38,480 nt of DNA, taken from a virus. Numbering within the stretch: the first letter of the stretch is position 1; every line of letters begins with the position of its first letter. The notes below the pieces were generated by a model, which made no database searches, was not told the origin of the DNA, and saw only the letters and a list, made by a program, of their open reading frames with translations. A program made the position numbers and the translations under genes. This document shows, piece after piece, positions 7,702 through 14,696 of this stretch. Location: the IMG/VR virus record IMGVR_UViG_3300032217_000884, positions 1 to 38,480 of that record, one strand, 5' to 3'.

Positions 7702-8169
7702 TTACTTCACAATTTTAAGCTTGCCAACATCAACGCCGAACTTGGCGGCAATGTCTTCAAGAGTCAGTTCTATCGTTAGGGCGGTAAGAGCATTGAATTG
7801 ATCTTCGGTGAGGTATTTCCCATCAATCCACCATTCTTTGCTTCCGTTCGCCCATTCAACTGCTGGTCCATCAAGACGATGACGTTTACTGGAAACAAAC
7901 CATTCCCCACTGCCGTTCGCCCATTTAATCGCTGGGCCATCAAGTCGGTGTAGTTTTCCATCAACATACCATAGGTTGCTTCCATCAGCCCATTCGACTG
8001 CTGGGCCATTAAGTCGATGGAGTTTGCCATTAACAAACCATACTTTGCTTCCACTAGTATTATAATCAATCGCTGGGCCGTCGAGACGGTGACGTATTGT
8101 CATCGCTCTGTCTTTATAGTAAAACTTGTTACCGTCTTCATCAACGTAGATGTATTGTTCTTGTTTCAT
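7702..8169 (-). CDS. HRLDGPA-repeat protein (MORN/YwqK-like), copy 1
   Basis: A 155-residue protein made of four tandem units of about 22 residues, each reading roughly RHRLDGPAxxWxxGSxxWxxxGK, followed by a conserved C-terminal tail (ELTLEDIAAKFGVDVGK). The repeats form a beta-hairpin-type array related in style to MORN and YwqK repeats, which are frequent in phages and in recombining gene clusters, with unknown function here. The neighbouring gene encodes a close paralogue and a broken third copy follows, so this is a locally amplified family. Confidence 0.8.
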   Translation of the reverse strand: MKQEQYIYVDEDGNKFYYKDRAMTIRHRLDGPAIDYNTSGSKVWFVNGKLHRLNGPAVEWADGSNLWYVDGKLHRLDGPAIKWANGSGEWFVSSKRHRLDGPAVEWANGSKEWWIDGKYLTEDQFNALTALTIELTLEDIAAKFGVDVGKLKIVK

Positions 8170-8191
8170 AATTTTATTGTATTTGTGTTCC

Positions 8192-8656
8192 TTACTTCAC
8201 AATCTTCACCTTCTTAACATCAACTCCGAATTTAGTGGCAATGTCTTCAAGTGTCAGTTCAAGTGTTGGTGCTGTAAAAGCATTGAATTGTTCTTCGGTT
8301 ATACGTTTCCCATCAACAAACCATTCTTTGCTCCCATCATCCCATTCAATCGCAGGCCCATCAAGACGATGACGTTTACCATCAACATACCACTCTCTGC
8401 TTCCGTTAGTATGTTCAAATGCAGGACCATTAAGGCGGTGGAGTTTTCCATCAGCATACCATTCTTTGCCACCATCATGCCATTCAATCGCAGGCCCATT
8501 AAGACGATGACGTTTGCCATCAATAAACCATTCGTTTTTCCAATCAACCCATTCAAGTGCTGGGCCATCAAGCCGATGACGGATTTTCATTGAGCAATCT
8601 TTATAGTAAAACTTGTTACCGTCTTCATCAACGTGGATGTATTGTTCTTGTTGCAT
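8192..8656 (-). CDS. HRLDGPA-repeat protein (MORN/YwqK-like), copy 2
   Basis: A 154-residue paralogue of the gene at 7702-8169, with the same N-terminus (MQQEQYIHVDEDGNKFYYK), four HRLDGPA or HRLNGPA units, and the same tail (ELTLEDIATKFGVDVKK). The differences are concentrated inside the repeats, as expected when repeat units exchange. The start at 8656 is fixed by homology with copy 1. The role is unknown; the repeats may mediate protein contacts. Confidence 0.8.
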   Translation of the reverse strand: MQQEQYIHVDEDGNKFYYKDCSMKIRHRLDGPALEWVDWKNEWFIDGKRHRLNGPAIEWHDGGKEWYADGKLHRLNGPAFEHTNGSREWYVDGKRHRLDGPAIEWDDGSKEWFVDGKRITEEQFNAFTAPTLELTLEDIATKFGVDVKKVKIVK

Positions 8657-8675
8657 GTTATTATGTCTGAGTTAT

Positions 8676-8840
8676 TTACTTCACAATTTTAAGTTTACTC
8701 ACATCAACGCCGAACTTGGCTGCAATGTGAGGCCGAGCGGCGACATTGTAATTTGTAGTTTATCGGCAACAAATTATTCAAGTGTTAGCTCTATCGTTGG
8801 GGCTGGAGGCGGAGTGATCTTGAAAAGTTACCATTCGGGA
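8676..8840 (-). pseudogene. Remnant of third HRLDGPA-family gene, interrupted
   Basis: The minus strand of 8676-8726 encodes the family tail (IAAKFGVDVSKLKIVK, stop at 8676), and 8777-8806 encodes the preceding APTIELTLE. Between them about 50 nt (8727-8776) replace the expected codon and introduce a stop. The insert holds an 8-bp inverted repeat TAATTTGT / ACAAATTA (8749-8756, 8769-8776) around 12 nt. All repeat units are missing upstream of about 8840. This is a decayed paralogue. Confidence 0.7.
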
Positions 8841-8899
8841 TCTTTATTATGTATCACCTTCTAAAATCTTTAAATGATTACTGATCGGGAACTTTCTTT

Positions 8900-9568
8900 T
8901 TAATAAGGGGCTTGCCATTTAAGTTCACAGTCTTCACATATTAGACCCAGCGTATAATGGTTGATTTTGATCCGGCCACAGCTACAGGATTCAGGTTCAG
9001 TTGGGTCAATCCGGCGGCGGTATTTGAAGTCACTCGCCTTTGCTGGATTAGTATTACCATAGCTTGTGATCATCCAGCAATCATGGCTCGTAACATAATA
9101 CTCGTCGCCTGCTTCAATAATATCGTTTGGCTTCAAGTAGTAGTAACCTACCTCATCATGCCCTCTGTTATAGTGTTCAGTATCGTTTCTATCACATCCT
9201 TGATCTTGTTTACTAGTTTCATGTAGCTGGTTATTGGTGTTATGTGGCGTAATATTACGGTCATCCTGCAACCTGCCGCAGTAGTCAGCATCCATTAGGA
9301 TGTTGCAACTACAAGCAATGTGTGCCAGATGCGAGATACCGGATTCAGGGTCCAGTGTCTCGCCGTCGCGCCATGCGTTAAGGTGGCGCATGATGGCGTT
9401 GACGTAGGTGCTAGCGCATACTCCAGTATCCCGCCAGTTAAACGCGCCATAACGCTCCGCGCCAAACTTATGCACTAGCGCGGTCTGCTCCATTGCATAC
9501 GGTGGAATCAGGCTTAACGGTGTCTTGAGTGCGCCTGCTGCGCCTTTGGGGTCATTTGGTGTATTCAT
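8900..9568 (-). CDS. dATP/dGTP diphosphohydrolase-like domain with C-terminal zinc ribbon
   Basis: The first 100 residues match the N-terminal domain of phage dATP/dGTP diphosphohydrolases (MazG-fold helices): LKTPLSLIPPYAM, KFGAERYGAFNWRDTG, then YVNAIMRHLNAWRDGETLD and SGISHLAHI, with H62, E75, H80 and H83 as likely metal and catalytic residues. Such enzymes change the dNTP pool, in some phages to support modified bases. Residues 140-190 form a second module ending YRRRID that recurs in phage proteins, and the C-terminus has CSC...CEDC (C195, C197, C211, C214), a zinc ribbon. The total of 222 residues is longer than a bare hydrolase domain. Confidence 0.8.
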   Translation of the reverse strand: MNTPNDPKGAAGALKTPLSLIPPYAMEQTALVHKFGAERYGAFNWRDTGVCASTYVNAIMRHLNAWRDGETLDPESGISHLAHIACSCNILMDADYCGRLQDDRNITPHNTNNQLHETSKQDQGCDRNDTEHYNRGHDEVGYYYLKPNDIIEAGDEYYVTSHDCWMITSYGNTNPAKASDFKYRRRIDPTEPESCSCGRIKINHYTLGLICEDCELKWQAPY

Positions 9569-9938
9569 TTTTCGTCTGTTTTCCGTAATTGATATTGCAC
9601 GGTTTTACCACTCCGTCGATAATCTCGTATTGTGGGCAGTCGCTTTCAGGCAACAACTTGCGGGTGATGCAATCCATAATACATTCTCTAAGAATAGAAT
9701 ATGCACGGAATCTTTCTTGCTCATCGTCTTTACTAAAAATAGGGGATTCAACTGCAATAGCTTTACCTTCGTGGTGTATGGCGCAGTGGTAATAGCTTTT
9801 TGACTGGTCAAAATCATCCAGTTCTCCTTTAGACGGCCACTCAGAAAAAGGTGATCGAGTGCTTAAACTAAGGATAAATCTCGACGGTGTCTTGAGTGCA
9901 CCTGCTGCGCCTTTGGGGTCATTGTATTGTGGGGTCAT
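9552..9938 (-). CDS. Hypothetical protein with N-terminus duplicated from the hydrolase gene
   Basis: Encodes 128 residues. The first 18 residues contain NDPKGAAGALKTP, also found at the start of the neighbouring diphosphohydrolase, and the DNA is nearly identical over that stretch. The rest (SKSYYHCAIHHEGKAIAVE onward) is unrelated and unrecognised. It overlaps the downstream gene by 17 nt and its start overlaps the RNA ligase stop (ATGA). It may be a chimera formed by recombination at the shared 5' end. Confidence 0.7.
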   Translation of the reverse strand: MTPQYNDPKGAAGALKTPSRFILSLSTRSPFSEWPSKGELDDFDQSKSYYHCAIHHEGKAIAVESPIFSKDDEQERFRAYSILRECIMDCITRKLLPESDCPQYEIIDGVVKPCNINYGKQTKNEYTK

Positions 9939-10588
9939 TGTGCTACTCCTTTCGGTTGGTGGTCATTGTCAATGGTCATCTTAAAGCCAACGCCCGCTGC
10001 TGTATGATACACGATAATGCCTTCAGGGTTCATGTACCCTTCCGCTGCTGCACTGCCAGCCTGCTTGAGGTCGTAGATAACCAGTCGGGCGATGTCGGTA
10101 TCGAACAAGCCGCTATAAAGAATAGGGACCACTTTGCAGCAGGCGGGTGCGTTTTGAGTAGACTTGATCTCAGCCGTCGGGTTGTCATTCGGGATCTGGT
10201 ATGTTGGTCTGTCGTGCTCAGTCCAGCGAGCAGCATTAAAGAGCGAGAAGAAACGCTCGCCGTTCTTGTAGCCATAGCCGCGCTGGATGCCGGAACCCCA
10301 CCACTCGCCAAAGTGGTGTCCTTCGCCTAAGTCAAACAGCTCTTCAGCGTTTGCTTTAGCCCATGCCGCGAAGCCAAAGTTATCATTCTCCGGCGTAATC
10401 CAACGGGTGCGACTGCCTGCCCACATGCCCAAAGGAACATTTTCTGTGTACTGGATTCCAATGCACTGTGCATCTCCAGAAATGTAGGGGCCAATGTAGA
10501 TGCTGGCATTAGTGCCGTCAATCTTTTCGGTGATCAGGCAGTCGCGGCGAAGGCGAGCCATCTTTGGGAATGGTTTGAATGGTGTCAT
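9935..10588 (-). CDS. RNA ligase family protein (Rnl2-like nucleotidyltransferase)
   Basis: Probably joins or repairs RNA ends through a ligase-AMP intermediate. The 217-residue frame from the ATG at 10588 carries the nucleotidyltransferase motifs: motif I EKIDGTNAS with K22 as the AMP acceptor, motif III HFGEWWGSG (92-100), a motif IIIa-like segment ERFFSLFN, motif IV EGIIVYH with E189, and motif V VGFKMT with K203. It is shorter than T4 Rnl2 and lacks the C-terminal domain, like many phage RNA ligases. It overlaps the next gene by ATGA. A cloverleaf-like RNA structure lies in its leader at 10616-10688. Confidence 0.87.
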   Translation of the reverse strand: MTPFKPFPKMARLRRDCLITEKIDGTNASIYIGPYISGDAQCIGIQYTENVPLGMWAGSRTRWITPENDNFGFAAWAKANAEELFDLGEGHHFGEWWGSGIQRGYGYKNGERFFSLFNAARWTEHDRPTYQIPNDNPTAEIKSTQNAPACCKVVPILYSGLFDTDIARLVIYDLKQAGSAAAEGYMNPEGIIVYHTAAGVGFKMTIDNDHQPKGVAQ

Positions 10589-10615
10589 CACTTGACGGTT
10601 ATTAGTATGAGGAAA

Positions 10616-10688
10616 TTAGCGTATGGGGTTCTCTACCCATGTTTCCCTGTTTATCGGTCAGGGGGACTTCGATCAAGTCGAACGCTAA
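10616..10688 (-). ncRNA. Cloverleaf-like structured RNA in the RNA ligase leader
   Basis: A 73-nt segment is closed by a perfect 7-bp stem (TTAGCGT at 10616-10622, ACGCTAA at 10682-10688) and holds three hairpins: ATGGG/CCCAT (10623-10640), CCCTG/CAGGG (10645-10663) and GACTT/AAGTC (10665-10679). The size and shape recall a tRNA, but the T-loop and D-loop consensus are absent, so it is not a normal tRNA. It could be a leader structure or a degenerate tRNA-like element. The strand is uncertain; minus is preferred by gene context. Confidence 0.35.
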
Positions 10689-10699
10689 AAGTGTTTATG

Positions 10700-10828
10700 T
10701 TACAGGCGTTCTTTAATCGCCTGTTCAAGAGCGTCAAGCTTTTTTGTCAGCTCTGATGTGTGTGGATAATTCTCCATCTTTAGGAGACGGAAGTACTCCT
10801 TCTTCAGTGTTTCCAGTATGATGTCCAT
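10700..10828 (-). CDS. Small helical protein, 42 residues
   Basis: The ATG at 10828 opens MDIILETLKKEYFRLLKMEN and continues through a second predicted helix (SELTKKLDALEQAIKERL) to TAA at 10700. The heptad pattern and clean two-helix layout are those of a real small protein. It follows the A-rich leader AACCAAACAAG, which resembles leaders of other genes here. It overlaps the preceding gene by 95 nt in a different frame, so one of the two ends, or a frameshift joining them, deserves checking. Confidence 0.6.
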   Translation of the reverse strand: MDIILETLKKEYFRLLKMENYPHTSELTKKLDALEQAIKERL

Positions 10829-10934
10829 CTTGTTTGGTTAGTTTGGTTTTGTTCCATAAAACACTATTGTTCCAAGCCTCCGCGTCATAGGCGCGACGGT
10901 TGGTTCCTTTTCCTGAATCGTGTGGTCCGCTCAT
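10734..10934 (-). CDS. Small hypothetical phage protein, SGKGxxRR type
   Basis: Encodes 66 residues from the ATG at 10934 (MSGPHDSGKGTNRRAYD). The pattern SGKGTNRR followed by an aromatic-rich helix (AEAWNNSVLWNKT) resembles a widespread but uncharacterised class of very short phage proteins. After residue 35 the sequence becomes low in hydrophobics and overlaps the 42-residue gene out of frame, so the true protein may end or shift there. A possible -35 (TTGACG) lies upstream at 10985-10990 on the minus strand. Confidence 0.5.
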   Translation of the reverse strand: MSGPHDSGKGTNRRAYDAEAWNNSVLWNKTKLTKQDGHHTGNTEEGVLPSPKDGELSTHIRADKKA

Positions 10935-11032
10935 AGTTGTTGGTGTCGTATGACGAACAACCAACTACAGGTGAATAGATGAACCGTCAATACTTTTTAT
11001 GAAAAAGTTCGTTCTCAATGAAAGTGCTTGGT

Positions 11033-11536
11033 TTAGGGTAGAATTGTACTCGAAGATTTTGCAACAAAATAGGCAATTAAGGCGGCATCAATAATCCCAT
11101 CATGTGGGACTTTGCTCCTTCTTGTGGCGAGCCAGTCCTGTTCTGGCCATCGTTTAGAGGCAACTGCAAGGGCTTTTACTTTGGTGTTCCCTTTGGCGAG
11201 TCCTTTGCCCAATACGGCGTCCTGCCAATCCTTAACCTGTATCCTGCATACTGGAACACGAATCGCGTCACACGCGCCTACGCATTTACCGAAGGAGATT
11301 GCCATCGAGCGCACCGCTTGGGATGACTTAGCGTGTTTGAGGGGTTCTTCAATAGCAACAAGGATTTTGTCTGCGTTGTATTTGTAGATGAAATCAAGGA
11401 CTCCTGCTACGAATACTTCAGTCTTACTTCCTTCCTGATACGTTGGCATCGCAGTGTGGCCGAGAACCTCTTCTGTATCGTGGTCTACCGCACATAGCCC
11501 TCCGCTCAAACCGTTGTCGATGCCAATGATGGTCAT
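11033..11536 (-). CDS. RuvC-like Holliday junction resolvase
   Basis: An RNase H-fold endonuclease of 167 residues that would resolve branched DNA before packaging. Four acidic residues expected for catalysis are in place: D7 in IIGIDNGLSGG, E63 in VAIEEP, and D146 and D150 in HDGIIDAALIA. The length matches RuvC and phage RuvC-like nucleases. The start at 11536 is 2 nt from the stop of the DnaA-domain gene, which implies a common transcript. The neighbours fit a replication and recombination role. Confidence 0.88.
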   Translation of the reverse strand: MTIIGIDNGLSGGLCAVDHDTEEVLGHTAMPTYQEGSKTEVFVAGVLDFIYKYNADKILVAIEEPLKHAKSSQAVRSMAISFGKCVGACDAIRVPVCRIQVKDWQDAVLGKGLAKGNTKVKALAVASKRWPEQDWLATRRSKVPHDGIIDAALIAYFVAKSSSTILP

Positions 11537-11538
11537 GT

Positions 11539-11850
11539 TTATTTTGAAATGCTTGCCATATGCTTCTTTGCAATAAGTATAGCAACTTCTCGCAAAGACT
11601 TATTTCTTGGATACTCAACGCGCTTACATGCATTCATGACTGTCGCATGATCTCGGCCAAATACCCTCCCGATATCTGCATAACTACATTCAAAGAATAC
11701 CCGCATCAGCGACATGGCTACATGGCGGGCGTTAACAATACGCACCTCTCTAGAACGCCCTTTGATATCCTCAAGTGATACACCAAATTGATTGGCTGAT
11801 TCTTCAAGAATCGTTTGATATTTAATAGGTTCAAATAAAGTGCTTTTCAC
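11539..11850 (-). CDS. Stand-alone DnaA domain IV-like DNA-binding protein
   Basis: A 103-residue protein whose residues 28-80 match the DNA-binding domain IV of DnaA: DIKGRSREVRIVNARHVAM, the ECSYADIGRVFGRDH helix-turn-helix and the signature GRDHAT (65-70). It lacks the AAA+ ATPase and the N-terminal domains. It could mark a phage origin by binding DnaA boxes, recruit or compete with host DnaA, or act as a regulator. The start is a GTG at 11850 that overlaps the upstream stop (GTGA), favouring coupling. It sits beside the RuvC-like gene. Confidence 0.88.
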   Translation of the reverse strand: MKSTLFEPIKYQTILEESANQFGVSLEDIKGRSREVRIVNARHVAMSLMRVFFECSYADIGRVFGRDHATVMNACKRVEYPRNKSLREVAILIAKKHMASISK

Positions 11851-12089
11851 GTGTCAATAATAGAGTCAATAGTGTTTATGTTAACAATGACACCATTGCC
11901 AGATTCTGGCACGTGAATGTTATAACCTTTTGTCAGCGTTTGCAGGAAGAACACTTCATGGGCTGTCTCTGGTATTACACGGTAGTGTTCTCCCTCTAGC
12001 TCTTTTACTTCAAAAGTAAAATCATTATGTGGGGCATTCACTCGCACAAGTGTTAGCGGGTTGTTTTCTATTTGTCTATTTGTAAACAT
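11847..12089 (-). CDS. Small hypothetical beta-rich protein
   Basis: Encodes 80 residues from the ATG at 12089. Alternating hydrophobic segments (FTFEVKELEGEHYRVIP, GYNIHVPESGNGVIVNI) suggest a small beta barrel or sandwich. The gene lies 14 nt after the HTH gene and overlaps the DnaA-domain gene by 4 nt, so it may work with it. It is richer in A and T than most of the block. No family was recognised. Confidence 0.65.
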   Translation of the reverse strand: MFTNRQIENNPLTLVRVNAPHNDFTFEVKELEGEHYRVIPETAHEVFFLQTLTKGYNIHVPESGNGVIVNINTIDSIIDT

Positions 12090-12103
12090 ATGATCTAAAA
12101 TTA

Positions 12104-12757
12104 TTATTCCATTTCTGATTCTGACTCAGGCTCAACGTCAATGATCGTTGGTTTCATTTTGGAGATTGTGCCATTTCCTCTATCTGTTTTTGCGTTATTC
12201 AAGATACTGATGTCAATTCGCATATTACTCAACCCGCCGCCGTTCTTGGAATTGAGTCCCAAATTGCGGCGGATTAACTGGTCAAGTTCAGATAGCTCAC
12301 GAACTGACTTTGGGCCTTTGAGGTTTTTCATCGAGTCACGGAGCAATTTGATTCCAGCGGCAGCGATGTAGTGCTGATACTTGTCAGCGGGTGAGGACTG
12401 TGATTCAGCGATCTCTAGCATCTGCTCGTCTTCCACTAAGCGAGCTTCTTGTTTTGCTAATCGGATGGCATCGCCCGTGTAGTTGTCGAGGTTCTCCTCA
12501 AGTGCGTTAGCGATATCGTCATCGTCGACGTATTCGATTTCTTCCGCATCCTCCCCCACTTCTTTCTCAGGAGCTTTTGCCTGCCGCCGCTTGGCGGGTA
12601 GTCCAATTTTTTTAAACCACCTACGCACTGTGCCGGGGTGGACATTGAGTTCTCGCCCGATGGACATGATCTTGTAGTCCTTGGCATAAAGCTCTAAGGC
12701 CCTCTGTAAAAGAGGGTTGTCAGAGAGCTGATCATTGTTTTCTAAGTCTAATTCCAT
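12104..12757 (-). CDS. HTH protein, probable terminase small subunit
   Basis: Encodes 217 residues from the ATG at 12757; the longer frame to 12862 would run into the terminase large gene on the other strand and is rejected. An N-terminal helix-turn-helix (about residues 22-53, with MSIGRELNVHPGTVRRWFKKIG) is followed by an acidic linker and helices typical of terminase small subunits, which recognise pac or cos DNA and feed it to the large subunit. It is transcribed away from terminase large with only 47 bp between them, which is unusual. A transcription regulator is the alternative. Confidence 0.72.
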   Translation of the reverse strand: MELDLENNDQLSDNPLLQRALELYAKDYKIMSIGRELNVHPGTVRRWFKKIGLPAKRRQAKAPEKEVGEDAEEIEYVDDDDIANALEENLDNYTGDAIRLAKQEARLVEDEQMLEIAESQSSPADKYQHYIAAAGIKLLRDSMKNLKGPKSVRELSELDQLIRRNLGLNSKNGGGLSNMRIDISILNNAKTDRGNGTISKMKPTIIDVEPESESEME

Positions 12758-12804
12758 GTAGTTGACGCGCTGTCTGCGAGGAGTTATGGTGATGTTTACA
12801 CCGT
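12758..12804. promoter_or_regulatory. Divergent gap between terminase small-like and large genes
   Basis: Only 47 bp separate the two divergent start codons, so any promoters must overlap the genes or lie inside them. An AGGAG occurs in the gap on the plus strand but is about 20 nt or more from the large-subunit ATG, too far for a normal ribosome-binding site. No convincing -10/-35 pair is seen. Confidence 0.35.
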
Positions 12805-14595
12805 ATGGCAACAAAAATCGTAAAGAAAAGCAAAATTTTAGAACCACGCATCGACCCGACAACCAAGCGCATGGATGTCGGCGGGCTTTTTATCCGTCCA
12901 ACCAACTTGATTACAGCCTTGCTCTATGGCTTTGCGAACCATTCCAACTTGCGGGCAAAAGAATTTTATTTCTGGAGGTGCTGTGATGAGCTTTGGAATA
13001 ACTCTGAGATTCCAGAGCCGATGATGGTACGCCACCCGTGGGCGGAAGAAATGATCTGGGCTGCTCTGAACAACAAGTATCTGGCAATTGGTGGATCTGC
13101 TAGCTCAGGTAAATCGCACACAATGGCAGCGTGGGGCCTCATCAACTGGTTGTCGGAGCCACAGGATACGCTGGTAATGATGACGTCTACTTCCCTACGC
13201 GAAGCCCGTCAGCGTATCTGGGGTTCGGTGATTGCGCTGCTGACCGTGATTCCGTTTGCACCGTGCAAGATTCGGGATTCAATCGGGTCCATCGCTTATG
13301 TCGACGAGAATGGGACGCTGATCGAACGCGCTGGCCTGCGGCTTATCGCAGCGGAGCGCAGCAAAACACGGGAAGCCGTGGGTAAATTCATTGGTATCAA
13401 GCAGAAGAGAGTAATTGTTATTGGCGACGAGCTTTCGGAAATCTCAGAAGCGATCCTGCATGCGGGTCTGTCCAACCTTTCTAAGAACCCCTCCTTGCAG
13501 ATGATCGGCATGGCAAACCCTAATAGCCGCTTTGATGCTTTCGGTATTTGGGCGGAGCCGAAAGGCGGGTGGGATTCTGTTGACACACAAGTGGCAGACA
13601 ACTGGCCGACCAAGTGGGGTGGCTACTACTTGCGACTTGACGGCGAGCGCAGCCCCAACATTACGGCGGGGATGATCCTGTACCCGTGGCTACCGACGCA
13701 GGAGAAGCTCGATGAGGACAGGGCCTTGCTCGGAGTGGAATCAAGGGGTTACATGCGAATGGTCCGTGCTGTGTTCTTCGACAGTGATGAGACGACTGGC
13801 ATCTACTCGGAAGTCGACCTTACCCAGAGTGGCAGCATGCGGAAGGTGGAGTGGTCTGGAAAGCCAACAGCCGTCGCGGGCGTCGATCCGGCGTTCACCA
13901 ACGGTGGCGACCGCACGATCCTCTACACGGCTCTTGTGGGCTACAACACGCAGGGCCACTACGTCTTTGAGTTCGGTGACTCGATCCTGCTCAACGACGA
14001 CGCCTCCAACAAAGCGATCCCACGAACTTACCAGATTGTTCAGCAGATCAAGGACCATTGTGTCAAGCGCGGGATTTTACCGGAAAACTTGGCGGTTGAT
14101 GCCACTGGAGCGGGTTCCCCGTTTTGTGACGTTCTCGCGGGCGAATGGTCAAATCGTTTTATGCGGGTTGGTTTCGGCGGGAAAGCATCTGACAAGCGCG
14201 TCAGTTACAACTCCAAGCTGACGGGCGAGGAACTCTACGTGAACCGTGTATCTGAATTGTGGTTCGTGGGTAAGGAGCTGATGCGAACCAAGCAGCTATT
14301 TGGAGTTGACTCAGATCTGGCACAGGAAATCACCAACCGCAACTACGAGCTGGTCAAGAGTGGAACCTTACGTGTGCGAATCGAGTCAAAGCCAGAGTTC
14401 AAGTCCCGCTTCGGTAGGTCACCCGACTTGGCAGATGCGGCCTTCCTTGCGCTGGACTGTGCCCGCCAGCGGCTCGGTCTGGTAGCGATTGATCCACCCA
14501 AGGATGAGAAGCAAGCAGGATTCAGGAGACAGCCTGTGACGATCAAGGAACTTGGCGGTGCATTGATGAACTCGATGACTTGCTTAATGGAATGA
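12805..14595 (+). CDS. terL: Terminase large subunit
   Basis: The DNA packaging motor and headful or site-specific nuclease, 596 residues. The ATPase domain has Walker A GGSASSGKS (96-104) and Walker B VIVIGDELSE with D208/E209. The RNase H-fold nuclease has D361 in AGVDPAFTNGGDR, D432 in LAVDATGAG, and D541/D544 in PDLADAAF. The length is typical. The start MATKIVKKSK at 12805 has no Shine-Dalgarno within reach. It is alone before a nested hairpin at 14617-14693. No portal gene follows directly, which is atypical, so other morphogenesis genes must lie elsewhere in the genome. Confidence 0.93.
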   Translation: MATKIVKKSKILEPRIDPTTKRMDVGGLFIRPTNLITALLYGFANHSNLRAKEFYFWRCCDELWNNSEIPEPMMVRHPWAEEMIWAALNNKYLAIGGSASSGKSHTMAAWGLINWLSEPQDTLVMMTSTSLREARQRIWGSVIALLTVIPFAPCKIRDSIGSIAYVDENGTLIERAGLRLIAAERSKTREAVGKFIGIKQKRVIVIGDELSEISEAILHAGLSNLSKNPSLQMIGMANPNSRFDAFGIWAEPKGGWDSVDTQVADNWPTKWGGYYLRLDGERSPNITAGMILYPWLPTQEKLDEDRALLGVESRGYMRMVRAVFFDSDETTGIYSEVDLTQSGSMRKVEWSGKPTAVAGVDPAFTNGGDRTILYTALVGYNTQGHYVFEFGDSILLNDDASNKAIPRTYQIVQQIKDHCVKRGILPENLAVDATGAGSPFCDVLAGEWSNRFMRVGFGGKASDKRVSYNSKLTGEELYVNRVSELWFVGKELMRTKQLFGVDSDLAQEITNRNYELVKSGTLRVRIESKPEFKSRFGRSPDLADAAFLALDCARQRLGLVAIDPPKDEKQAGFRRQPVTIKELGGALMNSMTCLME

Positions 14596-14616
14596 TCCGC
14601 TCTTACTGTTTCAAGA

Positions 14617-14693
14617 AACCCTGTATTTACAATGTAACCCGATTCCTGTATCGCGGAGCAGGGATCGGGTTTCGGGGTTCAGGATACAGGGTT
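14617..14693 (+). terminator. Nested hairpin after terminase large
   Basis: The outer arms AACCCTGTAT (14617-14626) and ATACAGGGTT (14684-14693) are perfect complements. The inner arms AACCCGATTCCTG (14636-14648) and CAGGGATCGGGTT (14659-14671) pair with one mismatch or wobble. The T run is weak, so it may be an RNA-stabilising or partial terminator. The inner sequence belongs to the CAGGATTC repeat family spread through the window. Confidence 0.5.
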
Positions 14694-14696
14694 CCA

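Noticed and set aside
10616-10688. A functional tRNA
   Set aside because: The size and stems are tRNA-like but the T-loop TTCRA position, D-loop GG and anticodon loop length do not match.
13712-14221. Alternative-frame ORF inside terminase large
   Set aside because: Terminase motifs in the main frame are intact across the region; the alternative frame is Arg/Ser-rich noise.
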